NCBI GenBank assembly: GCA_934654475.1
Contig: CAKUFZ010000001.1
Location: 113,446-177,445, forward strand
Source: an uncultured Coriobacteriales bacterium
GTDB lineage: Bacteria > Actinomycetota > Coriobacteriia > Coriobacteriales > UMGS124
Length of the DNA stretch: 64,000 nucleotides
Reading direction: 5' to 3'
Made by a program: the position numbers and the translations under genes
Notes under the pieces: generated by a model
Told to the model about the DNA's origin: nothing
The model's input: the letters and a program-made list of their open reading frames with translations, nothing else
The model's database searches: none
In this document: positions 34,732 through 43,017 of the stretch, one piece after another
Position numbering within the stretch: position 1 is the first letter of the stretch
Layout of the letters: each line of letters opens with the position of its first letter

Positions 34732-36084
34732 CTAGGCGAGGTTGCCCAGGACGCGCTCGATGTGGCCCACGCGCTGCTCAGGCGGCACGCATGCGATGCC
34801 CTCACGGGCGCAAAACGCCTCGACGTCGCCCACAAGGTCGCCGAGGGGCACGAGCACAAAGTCGCGCTCGCCGATGAGGGGATGCGGGCAGGTAAGGCGC
34901 GGGCCCGCATGGCGCTCGCCTTCCATCCACAGCAGGTCGACGTCGAGGCAGCGGGGGCCGTTCTTCACCGTGCGCACCCGTCCCGCAGCATCCTCGATGC
35001 CGAGAAGCGCCTCGATGAGGGCACGGGGGTGCAGACGGGTGGAGATTTCGACCACGGCGTTGGCAAAGAGGTCCTGGTCGCCCAGGTAAGCGGGCTCGGT
35101 CTCGTAGGCCCTGCTTGCGGCGACCACTCCCGTCTGAGGCAGGGCGTCGAGAGCGGCGCAGGCGGCCTTGAGCGAGGCCAGGCGGTCGCCCATGTTGCCG
35201 CCCAGGGCGATGAAAGCACGACGGGCGGGAGCGATGCCCGCGCATGCCTCCAGGCAACGCAAGGCCTGAGCGCTGGTGCGCACGTCATGGACGCGCACGA
35301 TGCGGGCGCCTGCGAGAGCCGCCGCGCACACCACGCCAGCCGTTGCCGCATCGCGGGCAACCGCGGGGTTGGACCCGGAGACGGCACCGACAAAGCGCTT
35401 GCGCGAGGGGGCGCACAGATAGGGATAGCCCAGGCGCGTCATGGCCGAGGTGGCCGCCTGCACGGCGAGGTCCTCGTCGGCGTTCGTGCCGAAGCCGGGA
35501 CCCGGGTCGATGCAGATGGAAGAGGGGTCGACGCCTGCTTGCTCAAGCACGTGCGCCTGATGCAGCAGGTACGCCTCGACCTCACGCGCGAAGCCCTCGG
35601 GGTCCTTGCCCGCGTCGGCTCGCGCCTGGCCTGCCAGGTAGCCCTTGCAGGCGTGCATGGCCACAACACCGCAACCATACTCAGCGGCAACCCGCACCAT
35701 CTCGGGGTCCTCGAAGCCCGAGACGTCGTTGAGGATGTGCGCGCCTGCGTCAAGCGCGGCTCGCGCGACACCTGGATGGCGCGTGTCCACCGAGACGAGC
35801 ACGCCGCGTGCCACAAGGGCCTCGATCACAGGGATGACGCGGGCAATCTCCTCGTCCTGCCCCACCGGCGTAAAACCGGGGCGGGTGGACTCGCCGCCCA
35901 CGTCGATGAGGTCGGCACCGTCGTCGAGCATCTTGTCGGCCCAGGCGAGTGCCTCGGCAAGGGAGTCGTGCGCACCGCCGTCGCTGAAGGAGTCGGGCGT
36001 CACGTTGAGCACGCCCATGATGCGGGTGCGCCCCAAGTCAAGCACGCGACTGCCACAGCGCCACCCTTGTGCCAGCTCAGCCAT
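34732..36084 (-). CDS. folP: Dihydropteroate synthase - HPPK fusion (FolP-FolK)
   Basis: The 450-residue protein fuses two folate enzymes in reverse pathway order. Residues about 15-275 are dihydropteroate synthase (RIMGVLNVTPDSFSDGG, DVGGESTRPGFTPV, DPGPGFGTNADEDL, APSRKRFVG, RVHDVRTSAQALR). Residues about 290-450 are 6-hydroxymethyl-7,8-dihydropterin pyrophosphokinase (FIALGGNMGDRLASL, GPRCLDVDLLWM, CPHPLIGERDFVLVPL). The start at 36084 (MAELAQG) has GGGAGGG about eight bases upstream and lies 14 bp after the folE stop. Dihydroneopterin aldolase (FolB), which acts between FolE and FolK, is not encoded in the cluster. Confidence 0.94.
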   Translation of the reverse strand: MAELAQGWRCGSRVLDLGRTRIMGVLNVTPDSFSDGGAHDSLAEALAWADKMLDDGADLIDVGGESTRPGFTPVGQDEEIARVIPVIEALVARGVLVSVDTRHPGVARAALDAGAHILNDVSGFEDPEMVRVAAEYGCGVVAMHACKGYLAGQARADAGKDPEGFAREVEAYLLHQAHVLEQAGVDPSSICIDPGPGFGTNADEDLAVQAATSAMTRLGYPYLCAPSRKRFVGAVSGSNPAVARDAATAGVVCAAALAGARIVRVHDVRTSAQALRCLEACAGIAPARRAFIALGGNMGDRLASLKAACAALDALPQTGVVAASRAYETEPAYLGDQDLFANAVVEISTRLHPRALIEALLGIEDAAGRVRTVKNGPRCLDVDLLWMEGERHAGPRLTCPHPLIGERDFVLVPLGDLVGDVEAFCAREGIACVPPEQRVGHIERVLGNLA

Positions 36085-36098
36085 GTCGCAGCCCTCCC

Positions 36099-36656
36099 CT
36101 AGTCGAGAAGCGAGAGGGCGCGGGCCGCAAGGGCGGCGTCGTCGGCGAAGACGCCGCGCGTCGCCAGGGTCACCGTGTGCGAGCCGGGCTTGGAGACGCC
36201 GCGCATCGTCATGCACATGTGCTCGGCACTCATCTTGACAATGACGCCCTGCGGGGCGAGGTTGCCCATCACCGCGTCGGCCACCTGCGAGGTGAGACGC
36301 TCCTGGAGCTGCAAGCGACGGGCGAAGAGCTCCACCGTGCGGGCAAGCTTGCTGATGCCGCAGACACGGCCCTGCGCGCTGGGCAGGTAAGCGACGTGGG
36401 CAACGCCGTAGAACGGTAGCAGGTGGTGTTCGCACATGGAGAAGAACTCGATGTCGCGCACGATGACGATCTCGTGGTGGTCGGCCTCGAACGTCGTGGT
36501 GAAGAGCTGCGCCGCGTCTTGCCCCATGCCGCCGAGAAGCTCCGTGCAGGCGCGTGCCACGCGGGCGGGCGTGTCAAGCAGGCCTTCCCGCGCGGGGTCC
36601 TCCCCCATTCCCTCAAGAATCAGGCGGACACCCTGCTCGATCTTGTTCGAATCCAT
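36099..36656 (-). CDS. folE: GTP cyclohydrolase I
   Basis: FolE converts GTP to dihydroneopterin triphosphate, the first step of folate synthesis. The 185-residue protein has the zinc and active-site motifs FFSMCEHHLLPFYGVAHVAYLP and VCGISKLARTVELFARRLQLQERLTSQ, plus AEHMCMTMRGVSKPGS. The start at 36656 (MDSNKIEQGV) has GGGAGG about ten bases upstream. It heads the folE-folPK-birA-bioY run. Confidence 0.96.
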   Translation of the reverse strand: MDSNKIEQGVRLILEGMGEDPAREGLLDTPARVARACTELLGGMGQDAAQLFTTTFEADHHEIVIVRDIEFFSMCEHHLLPFYGVAHVAYLPSAQGRVCGISKLARTVELFARRLQLQERLTSQVADAVMGNLAPQGVIVKMSAEHMCMTMRGVSKPGSHTVTLATRGVFADDAALAARALSLLD

Positions 36657-36852
36657 CAAGTGACGACCTCCCAGACGGGCCATGCAGCCGGCGCGTTTGA
36701 CGCCTTCCAGCAATTCTCAGCAGAAATGTGCGCCCAATTGTAGCAGTCATGGCCGAGGTCCCCGCCCCGCCAAGGGCTGCTATCATGGCCTGCGCACACC
36801 CAGGGTGCCCACGCGGCAGCGTGGGGCACGACGAGGAAGGAACGCCCGGGCA

Positions 36853-37635
36853 ATGGAGACACAGAACAAGCCGCTGCGCTTTGTGAGCTGGAACGTGAAC
36901 GGCCTGCGCGCCGTGATGAAGAAGGGGTTCGCCGAGCTTTTCGACAGCTTCGACGCCGACGTGGTGGCCCTGCAGGAAACGAAGCTTCAAGAGCCTGACC
37001 AGGAGAAACTCGGCTTCAAGCCCGAGGGCTACCATCAGGTGTGGAACTACGCCGAGAAGAAGGGCTACTCGGGCACGGCCGTGTTCAGCCGCGAGGAGCC
37101 CCGCAGCGTGCGCACGGGGTTCGCCGACGACCCCGACAACGAGGGGCGCATCTGTGCGCTTGAGTTCGACCGGTATTGGTTCGTGGACGTCTACACGCCC
37201 AACGCCCAGGAGGGACTGGCGCGCATCGACTACCGCATGGCGTGGGACAGGCGCTACCTTGAGTTCCTCAAAGACCTCGAGGCAACCAAACCCGTGGTCA
37301 CCTGCGGCGACTTCAACGTGGCGCACAACGAGATCGACCTGAAGAACCCCGGTCCCAACAGGGGCAAGGCTGGCTTCTCCGACCAGGAACGCACGGCGTT
37401 CACCGAGCTGCTCGACGCCGGCTTCGTCGACACCTTCCGCATGCTCCACCCCAACCTCACCGGGGCCTACAGCTGGTGGAGCTACCGCTTCAAGGCCCGC
37501 GAGAAGAACGCCGGCTGGCGCATCGACTACTTCCTTGTGAGCGAGGTGCTGGCAGGCAGGGTGGCCGACGCCTCCATCCTCAGCGACGTCTACGGCTCAG
37601 ACCACTGCCCGGTGAGCCTGGACCTCATGCTGTAG
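36853..37635 (+). CDS. xth: Exodeoxyribonuclease III / AP endonuclease
   Basis: The 260-residue protein is an EEP-fold exonuclease III that nicks at abasic sites and trims 3' ends in base-excision repair. Motifs in order: LRFVSWNVNGLRAVM, DVVALQETKLQ (metal-binding Glu), FVDVYTPNAQEG, VTCGDFNVAHNEIDL, YSWWSYRFKAREKNAGWRIDYFLVS and GSDHCPVSLDL (catalytic His). The ATG at 36853 follows AGGAAGGA about eleven bases upstream. It is a single gene divergent from folE and convergent with fbp, with a shared terminator. Confidence 0.96.
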   Translation: METQNKPLRFVSWNVNGLRAVMKKGFAELFDSFDADVVALQETKLQEPDQEKLGFKPEGYHQVWNYAEKKGYSGTAVFSREEPRSVRTGFADDPDNEGRICALEFDRYWFVDVYTPNAQEGLARIDYRMAWDRRYLEFLKDLEATKPVVTCGDFNVAHNEIDLKNPGPNRGKAGFSDQERTAFTELLDAGFVDTFRMLHPNLTGAYSWWSYRFKAREKNAGWRIDYFLVSEVLAGRVADASILSDVYGSDHCPVSLDLML

Positions 37636-37676
37636 GGTCATATTCGCCAAGCACGCACGCCTGCACCATATATACA

Positions 37677-37728
37677 AAGAGGGGCCGACCCAGCCTTGCG
37701 ACACGCGCAGGCTCGGCCGGCCCCTCTT
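37677..37728. terminator. Bidirectional terminator between xth and fbp
   Basis: AAGAGGGGCCG (37677-37687) and CGGCCCCTCTT (37718-37728) pair perfectly; an inner AGCCT/AGGCT stem extends the hairpin. It lies between convergent genes and ends in TTGT / AAAG-type tracts on the two strands. Confidence 0.8.
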
Positions 37729-37752
37729 GTGTGTTTGGCAATTCCTTGGAGC

Positions 37753-39321
37753 TTAGAGCGCCTGGGCGGTATGGCCCATGTCGACGCAAGAAGTGCGCAC
37801 GGCATCCAGGCCGGGGAAATCGGCATGGCTCACCAGCGTGAGCTCGTCACCCTTGCGCATGAGCGTGTAGCCAGCAATGCCCGTGGTCTTGCGATAGGCC
37901 TGGCAGAGGCCTCCATCGATCACGAGGCGGCGACCCTCGGCACGCACGGGGCTCTCACCCTTGGGCAGCTTCACCGGCGTGTGGCCGTTCACGATGCGGC
38001 CGTGCACGGGGTCGACCCCGAACTCGGCAAGCGCCGACTGGGCCGCATGCGCATCTTCGCGCGTGAGGGCATAGTAGGGGTCCTCGGGCTCGGTCCAGGT
38101 GGACTTGTCCTCAAGGTAGGTGCGCTCGAACGTCTTGACGACGCGGCCCGCAAACGTGGACTGCCAGCCGCACCAGAGGTACCCCATCCAGTCGAGGTCA
38201 GCCTGACGACGTTCCTCCCAAGCGCGACGGCACAGGGCGTCGACCCAATCGAGCAGGAGCCTGCCGGAGCGCGCCACGCCAGAACCGCAGTCTACCTGGG
38301 CAAACGTGCCGTCCTCGTTCATGGGGACGCAGCCGTGGAAGAGCAGCAGGTCGCCGTCGACCTTGTAGACCGAACCGTGGTCGTAGAGCCACTGCACCTG
38401 CGACTGCAGCCTCTCGCTCGACAGGAACGCCTCGACGAGCCCATCGAGCACCTCCTGCTCGCGAGCCGTGAGCGCAAAGGGGTCGGCCACGTCGAACGTG
38501 GGGAAGTCGCGCGTCTTGAGCGGATAGAGGGCGTCGCCGATTCGCACCTGGCCGGCTTCCAGGTCCATTGCGGCCCACAGGAGACGCTCGTCCATGTGCC
38601 ACTCGGGGTGACGGCGCACGGCCTGGCCCTCGCACTTGAACAGGATGGCGTTCATGGCCTTGAGGCACGGCGTGAGCGAGCCGTCGTCGGTATAGGTGTC
38701 CTCGGCAAACGTGAAAAGGGGCTCAAGGTCGATGTCGTAGCCCTCTTCGAACTGCTCGACGTTCATGTACTTGATGTTGTTGCGCAAAAGCGTCGCGATG
38801 CACACGGGGTCGCCGGCGGCGGCACCCATCCAGCACACGTCGTGGTTGCCCCACTGCACGTCGACGCGCGGGGTGGAGATGAGGATCGCCATGACCTCGT
38901 CGCCGCGCGGGCCGCGGTCCCAGATGTCGCCGATCAGGTGGAAGGCCCCCGTGCAGCGCTGGCGCACGTCCTCGGCCAGATCGACGAGGTCGTCGACGTC
39001 GAGGCCCTCGCATGCGCGCTCCCACTCGTCCTCGTAGGCAAACTCAGGGTAGTAGAGCAGCGTGCACACGCAGTCAAGCTCCTCGGACGAGAAGCCCTCG
39101 CCCAAAGCCTGCTCAACAAAGCGACGCACCTGGCCCGAGGCGGAACGCACAAGATGGTCGAACGCCAGCGAGTCGCCGTGGATGTCGCTCATGAGCTGCT
39201 CGTCAACGGGCGTGCATGCCGCAAGCGCCGCATGCACGCACACAATCGCCTCGGCAAGGCGGTCGGGAGCGATGCAGACAGAACGCTGTGCGTCGTACGG
39301 TTTGAAGGCGGCCTCTTCCAT
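37753..39321 (-). CDS. fbp: Fructose-1,6-bisphosphatase, class 3
   Basis: Class 3 FBPases are metallophosphoesterase-fold gluconeogenic enzymes of low-GC Gram-positives and some Actinomycetota. The 522-residue protein has the metal motifs HLIGDIWDRGPRGDEVMAIL and VDVQWGNHDVCWMGAAAGDPVCIATLLRNNIKY. It also has LLLFHGCVPMNEDGTF, a GRIVNGHTPVKLPKGESPVRAEGRRLVIDGGLC segment and GIAGYTLM. It is shorter than the ~640-670 residues I recall for Firmicute members; the missing part seems to be at the N-terminus. The ATG at 39321 lies five bases after the upstream DUF1385 gene's stop, so they are probably co-transcribed. Confidence 0.92.
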   Translation of the reverse strand: MEEAAFKPYDAQRSVCIAPDRLAEAIVCVHAALAACTPVDEQLMSDIHGDSLAFDHLVRSASGQVRRFVEQALGEGFSSEELDCVCTLLYYPEFAYEDEWERACEGLDVDDLVDLAEDVRQRCTGAFHLIGDIWDRGPRGDEVMAILISTPRVDVQWGNHDVCWMGAAAGDPVCIATLLRNNIKYMNVEQFEEGYDIDLEPLFTFAEDTYTDDGSLTPCLKAMNAILFKCEGQAVRRHPEWHMDERLLWAAMDLEAGQVRIGDALYPLKTRDFPTFDVADPFALTAREQEVLDGLVEAFLSSERLQSQVQWLYDHGSVYKVDGDLLLFHGCVPMNEDGTFAQVDCGSGVARSGRLLLDWVDALCRRAWEERRQADLDWMGYLWCGWQSTFAGRVVKTFERTYLEDKSTWTEPEDPYYALTREDAHAAQSALAEFGVDPVHGRIVNGHTPVKLPKGESPVRAEGRRLVIDGGLCQAYRKTTGIAGYTLMRKGDELTLVSHADFPGLDAVRTSCVDMGHTAQAL

Positions 39322-39326
39322 GGTCG

Positions 39327-40502
39327 TTACTCCTTTCCCTGTGCAACTGAGTCGGGCACATCGGTGGCCATCGGGCAGCCAGAAAGCGAAGTGATGTCGC
39401 GGGGCAGGCCGTCGGGGCCAAGCTCCCAGCCCTCCTCACGCGCCTCGCGTGCCACGACGGCCTTCATCGCGGCGATGGCGCACTCCAGGTGGCAGGTATC
39501 GGGCTCGTTGGTGGTGATGAGCTGCATGGCCATACCCGGAGCGAGAACAATCTTCACCAGCGGGTTGTCGGGATGCTGGCCGGCCCAACGCACGGTGACC
39601 TCATAGGAGAGGCCCGCCACAATCGGCAGCAAGACGATGCGGGTGAGAAGCACCACCAGGAAGCGTCCCACACCGCCCTCGAGGCCCAGGGCCTCCACGA
39701 GCATGTCGGTGGGGAACACGGTGAACACGATGATGGACACGATGAGCACCATGATGATGAACGCCGTGCCGCAGCGCACATGCTGGCGGGAGAACGCCAT
39801 GCAGTTCTCAGGCGTGAGCGGGAGGCCATGCTCCAGGCAGTGGATGGTCTTGTGTTCCGCGCCGTGATAGCGATACATCTTCCTGATGTCGGGCATGAGG
39901 GCGATGAGCCACATGTACAGCACGAAGATGGCGGCGCGCAGCACGCCGTCGAGCAGGTTCCACGCAACCATGTTGTCATGGGAGTAATCGCCCACGACGA
40001 GGTTGGTCACAAAGGCAGGCACGAAGATGAAGAGGGCCACACCCAGCAGCACGCCCAGAGCCATCGAGACGGCCATCCAGCCGGCCATGCCCTTCTCCTC
40101 GGCCTCCTCGCTGGCCTGTCGCTGCTCCTCGGCGATCTGCTCGGCCGCCTCGGCGCGCGCGGCCTGCTTCTCAGCCTCGCTTTTGCCCTCGAGCTTCTTG
40201 ACCTGCTCCTCGTCCTCGTCGAAGTCATAGGCGTGGGCGGCGGTGATGCCCATGGCCTTGTACTGCAGCACGAGCGACTCAACCATGGCGACGCAGCCGC
40301 GCACGAGCGGCCACTTGCGCCAAGGCTGCTTCTTGCCATAGCCGGGAACGTCGTGCTCCTCCACATAGATGCCGCCTTCGGGCTCGCGCACGGCAACGGC
40401 CCAGGAATAGCGGCCGCGCATCATGACGCCCTCGAGCATGGCGGCGCCACCGATGTGGGTCTGGAAGAGCTCCCCGGTGTTTTGATCCTTAGTGTCAGCC
40501 AT
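39327..40502 (-). CDS. DUF1385 family membrane protein
   Basis: The 391-residue protein matches DUF1385: IGGAAMLEGVMMRGRYSWAVAVREPEGGI at the N-terminus, RKMYRYHGAEHKTIHCLEHGLPLTPENCMAFSRQHVRCGTAFI in the middle and five or so hydrophobic helices. A glutamate/alanine-rich coiled-coil segment (about residues 95-135) separates the N-terminal part from the membrane part. The biochemical role of the family is not established; in Firmicutes the gene often lies near prmC or rpmE, and rpmE is indeed 2 kb upstream here. The start at 40502 (MADTKDQNTG) is preferred, although the GGAAGGA upstream is rather far (about 13 bases). Confidence 0.85.
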   Translation of the reverse strand: MADTKDQNTGELFQTHIGGAAMLEGVMMRGRYSWAVAVREPEGGIYVEEHDVPGYGKKQPWRKWPLVRGCVAMVESLVLQYKAMGITAAHAYDFDEDEEQVKKLEGKSEAEKQAARAEAAEQIAEEQRQASEEAEEKGMAGWMAVSMALGVLLGVALFIFVPAFVTNLVVGDYSHDNMVAWNLLDGVLRAAIFVLYMWLIALMPDIRKMYRYHGAEHKTIHCLEHGLPLTPENCMAFSRQHVRCGTAFIIMVLIVSIIVFTVFPTDMLVEALGLEGGVGRFLVVLLTRIVLLPIVAGLSYEVTVRWAGQHPDNPLVKIVLAPGMAMQLITTNEPDTCHLECAIAAMKAVVAREAREEGWELGPDGLPRDITSLSGCPMATDVPDSVAQGKE

Positions 40503-40562
40503 TGTGGTTCGAGAATCCTTCCCGTCGTCCCCGCGCATGCCAGGCCGCCCTCGCCGCAGCCC

Positions 40563-41591
40563 TTAGGCGCGCAGCGTGTAGATGACGATAGCGGCCTTGT
40601 CGAGGTAGGTGTTGACGTAATCGGTCCAGGCAGCCGACGAATCGCTTGCTGTACCGCCTGCCTGCTGGTATGCCACGTTATACGCAAGCATCGCAGCATT
40701 GTAGCTGGCAGAGCCCTGCGCGAAAACCTGGTCTTTGAGCGCGACGTAGTAGGCGTTGTCGGTGTTTGCCCACGACTGGGTGGTTGCGTCCCAGTTGGCG
40801 CCGAGCAGGCCGATGATGTAGTCGGCATACTCGGGATGGCCCAGCTCGGTGTTTCCGTCGGCCGGCCACGCAGGCTCCTGAAGCGTCTGGGCAGAAGCAG
40901 GGCACACACTGTCCTTGAGCTTGGAGATGGCGCAGGCCTGCTGCAGGGCCGCCTGAGCCTGGTCGGCATCCATGTGCAGGTAGGCGGCCGCCTGGGTGAT
41001 GTCGGTGGTGCCCACGAGCTGCTGCATGTAGGCGTTCACCTCGTCGGCGCTCGCCGCGATGCCGGCGTCGGCGGCAATTTGGGCAAGCACCTGGTTGCGG
41101 GCGTACGCTAGGACCATGTCCGAGGAGGGCGCGTCGTAGGTGCCGTCGGCGTTGAGCGAGTACGAAAGGGCCTGGGTGCCTTCGATGGCCTCGCGGGCCG
41201 TGATGTCGAACGACTCGCCGTTGTAGGTGTAGGTGCCCACCACGCAAGAGAGCTCGGTGTCGGCCAAGGTGGGCGCAACGGGATCGAGCTTCGTCGTGCC
41301 CCAGCCGAAGACGAACCTGGCCAGGATGATTGCGGCGAGCACGCCTACCGCGAGGCCGATGAGCGCCGTGACGGCCGCCGTACGATGCGACTTCGCGCGA
41401 GCCTGCTCCTGAACGTCGTCGATGCCCTTCTGCAGCATGGCCATCTGCTGTTGCTGCCAGGCAACGACCTGGGCGCGAGAGTAGACGGGCACGTTATCGG
41501 CCTGCTGGTATTGGCCCTGGGGCGTCTGCTGGTACTGACCCTGGGGGTTCTGCTGGTTGCCGTACGGATTGCCATCCTGGTACTGGGACAT
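40563..41591 (-). CDS. Membrane-anchored SurA-N-like protein, paralogue of the gene at 24644-25492
   Basis: The 342-residue protein starts with a Gln/Tyr/Pro-rich cytoplasmic segment containing repeats of NPQGQYQQ / TPQGQYQQ (residues 15-31). A helix (VTALIGLAVGVLAAIILARFVFGWG) follows and then an external domain of about 240 residues. That domain is homologous to the exported protein at 24644-25492: YTYNGESFDITAREAIEG aligns with YTYDGKATEITARMVIED, and both have DGTYDAP/DGTYSTP, a helical MVLAYARNQVL-type segment and an AW-x-x-Y-x-N C-terminus. The helical part resembles SurA-type chaperone N-domains without an isomerase domain. The start at 41591 has AGGAGAG eight bases upstream. Function unknown. 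Confidence 0.75.
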   Translation of the reverse strand: MSQYQDGNPYGNQQNPQGQYQQTPQGQYQQADNVPVYSRAQVVAWQQQQMAMLQKGIDDVQEQARAKSHRTAAVTALIGLAVGVLAAIILARFVFGWGTTKLDPVAPTLADTELSCVVGTYTYNGESFDITAREAIEGTQALSYSLNADGTYDAPSSDMVLAYARNQVLAQIAADAGIAASADEVNAYMQQLVGTTDITQAAAYLHMDADQAQAALQQACAISKLKDSVCPASAQTLQEPAWPADGNTELGHPEYADYIIGLLGANWDATTQSWANTDNAYYVALKDQVFAQGSASYNAAMLAYNVAYQQAGGTASDSSAAWTDYVNTYLDKAAIVIYTLRA

Positions 41592-41613
41592 GACACGCTC
41601 TCCTGAAGTTCGA

Positions 41614-42294
41614 TTACAGTTCGGCCGGACGCGGGTAGGGGTTGCCGCAGCACATCTTGCCCTCCGGGCACGCCCCACGCATGCAGCCCGGGCCCGCCGT
41701 GCGGAAGATGAAGGGGGCCGTGGGCCTCACAAGCTCGAGCATCTTCCAAGCAAGCTCGCGAATCTCCCACTGCGCGCGGTTGCAGCAGCGGTTGGAGAAG
41801 AAATGCATGAGCTCGCGAATGTTCATGGTCACGACGATCTTGGTCTCGCAGGCATTGGGCAGGATGTAGCGTGCGTCCTCGGCAGGAACGCCGGCCTGCA
41901 CGAGCTTGTCGTAGGCCTGCCAGCACGCCTCGATGGCCTCGTCGAAGGCCTGGGCAGCCTCGGGGTTGGTGTCGACGCTTGCGGGGCGCACGATGGGCGG
42001 CTCTTCCTTGAACTTGACGTAACGCTGCGACTGCTGGTTGTAGCTCGCAAGACGATGGCGCACGAGCTGATGGGTGAGTGCACGGCTCACGCCCTCAACG
42101 GCAAACGTGTAGCTGGCATGCTCAAGCGTGGAGAAGTGCCCGCTCGCCATGATGGTGGTGAGAACCTTGCGAATCTTCTCGTCGGTCAGGCTCTCCATGA
42201 GCTCGCGGCCGCCCACGGGGGCATAGCAAAGGCGGGCAGCAGTCGCCACGGCGCGCTCGGGTTCAGGCGTGTGGTAGAGAAGCGTAACGTCCAT
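41614..42294 (-). CDS. thyX: FAD-dependent thymidylate synthase
   Basis: ThyX methylates dUMP to dTMP with methylene-tetrahydrofolate and FAD, leaving THF rather than DHF. The 226-residue protein carries the diagnostic RHRxxSxxxxSxR motif as RHRLASYNQQSQR, preceded by GHFSTLEHASYTFAVEGVSRALTHQLV. NIRELMHFFSNRCCNRAQWEIRELA follows. An unusual cysteine-rich C-terminus (AGPGCMRGACPEGKMCCGNP) extends past the core. It lies downstream of rpmE, with a terminator between them. Confidence 0.95.
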   Translation of the reverse strand: MDVTLLYHTPEPERAVATAARLCYAPVGGRELMESLTDEKIRKVLTTIMASGHFSTLEHASYTFAVEGVSRALTHQLVRHRLASYNQQSQRYVKFKEEPPIVRPASVDTNPEAAQAFDEAIEACWQAYDKLVQAGVPAEDARYILPNACETKIVVTMNIRELMHFFSNRCCNRAQWEIRELAWKMLELVRPTAPFIFRTAGPGCMRGACPEGKMCCGNPYPRPAEL

Positions 42295-42319
42295 GGAATC
42301 CTCCCAATCCTTCGGTACG

Positions 42320-42359
42320 AAAAAAGCCGGCCCCTCGGTATGACTCGAAGGGCCGGCTT
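42320..42359 (-). terminator. Intrinsic terminator of rpmE
   Basis: AAGCCGGCCC (42324-42333) pairs with GGGCCGGCTT (42350-42359); on the minus strand a run of T follows (complement of the A-run at 42320-42325). Confidence 0.85.
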
Positions 42360-42396
42360 AAGGGCGTGCTGGTGCCTTGCGTGGCAGGGCTAAAGG

Positions 42397-42795
42397 CTAC
42401 TCGGCCTCGGGAGCCTCGGCCTCGGCGGCAGGAGCCTCGACGGGGTCGTTGGCGTGAGCAGCAGCGTACTCAGCGGCGCGCTTGGCCTTCTCGGCGGCCT
42501 TCTTCTCGCGCTCAATCTTAGCAGCGGCCTCGGCCTCGGCGGCCTTGGCAGCGCGGGCAGCCTTCTCAGCGGCCTGCTTCTCGGCCAGAGCGGCAGCGGC
42601 GCCACCGAACTTGCTGGCGAAGCGCTGGACGCGACCGGCGTTGTCGACGAACTTCTGCTGGCCAGTGTAGAAGGGGTGGCAAGCGTTGCAAAGCTCGACG
42701 GTGAGCTCAGAAACGGTCGAGTGGGTCTTGAAGGTGTTGCCGCAGGTGCAACGGACGGTGCACTCGACGTACTCGGGGTGGATACCCTGCTTCAT
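42397..42795 (-). CDS. rpmE: 50S ribosomal protein L31 with Ala/Lys/Glu-rich tail
   Basis: Residues 1-65 are a standard zinc-type L31: MKQGIHPEYVECTVRCTCGNTFKTHST, then ELCNACHPFYTGQQKFVDNAGRVQRFASKF. The zinc ligands are C16, C18, C36 and C39. Most L31 proteins stop near residue 70. Here about 65 more residues follow, very rich in Ala, Lys and Glu and predicted to be one long helix, then an acidic PAAEAEAPEAE end. The start at 42795 has AAGGAG eight bases upstream. I infer that the tail is a species-group extension; whether it stays on the ribosome is unknown. Confidence 0.94.
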   Translation of the reverse strand: MKQGIHPEYVECTVRCTCGNTFKTHSTVSELTVELCNACHPFYTGQQKFVDNAGRVQRFASKFGGAAAALAEKQAAEKAARAAKAAEAEAAAKIEREKKAAEKAKRAAEYAAAHANDPVEAPAAEAEAPEAE

Positions 42796-43017
42796 GATAA
42801 AACTCCTTATGGTAGATGACGGACGCTGGTTTCCGACCAGGCGCCCCGTGCGCTGAGGAAGCATACCAAACTTGAGGGCCCTCATGCCAGTGAATCACGA
42901 AGGGAACATGAGATTGCGCGTCTTGTAAGGAGGTCCGCCGCAGGCCGGTGCGAGAACAGGCGCCGCGGGGCATATACTGGGCTGAAAGCACCAGGCACTC
43001 ACCGCAAGGAGGCAAGC

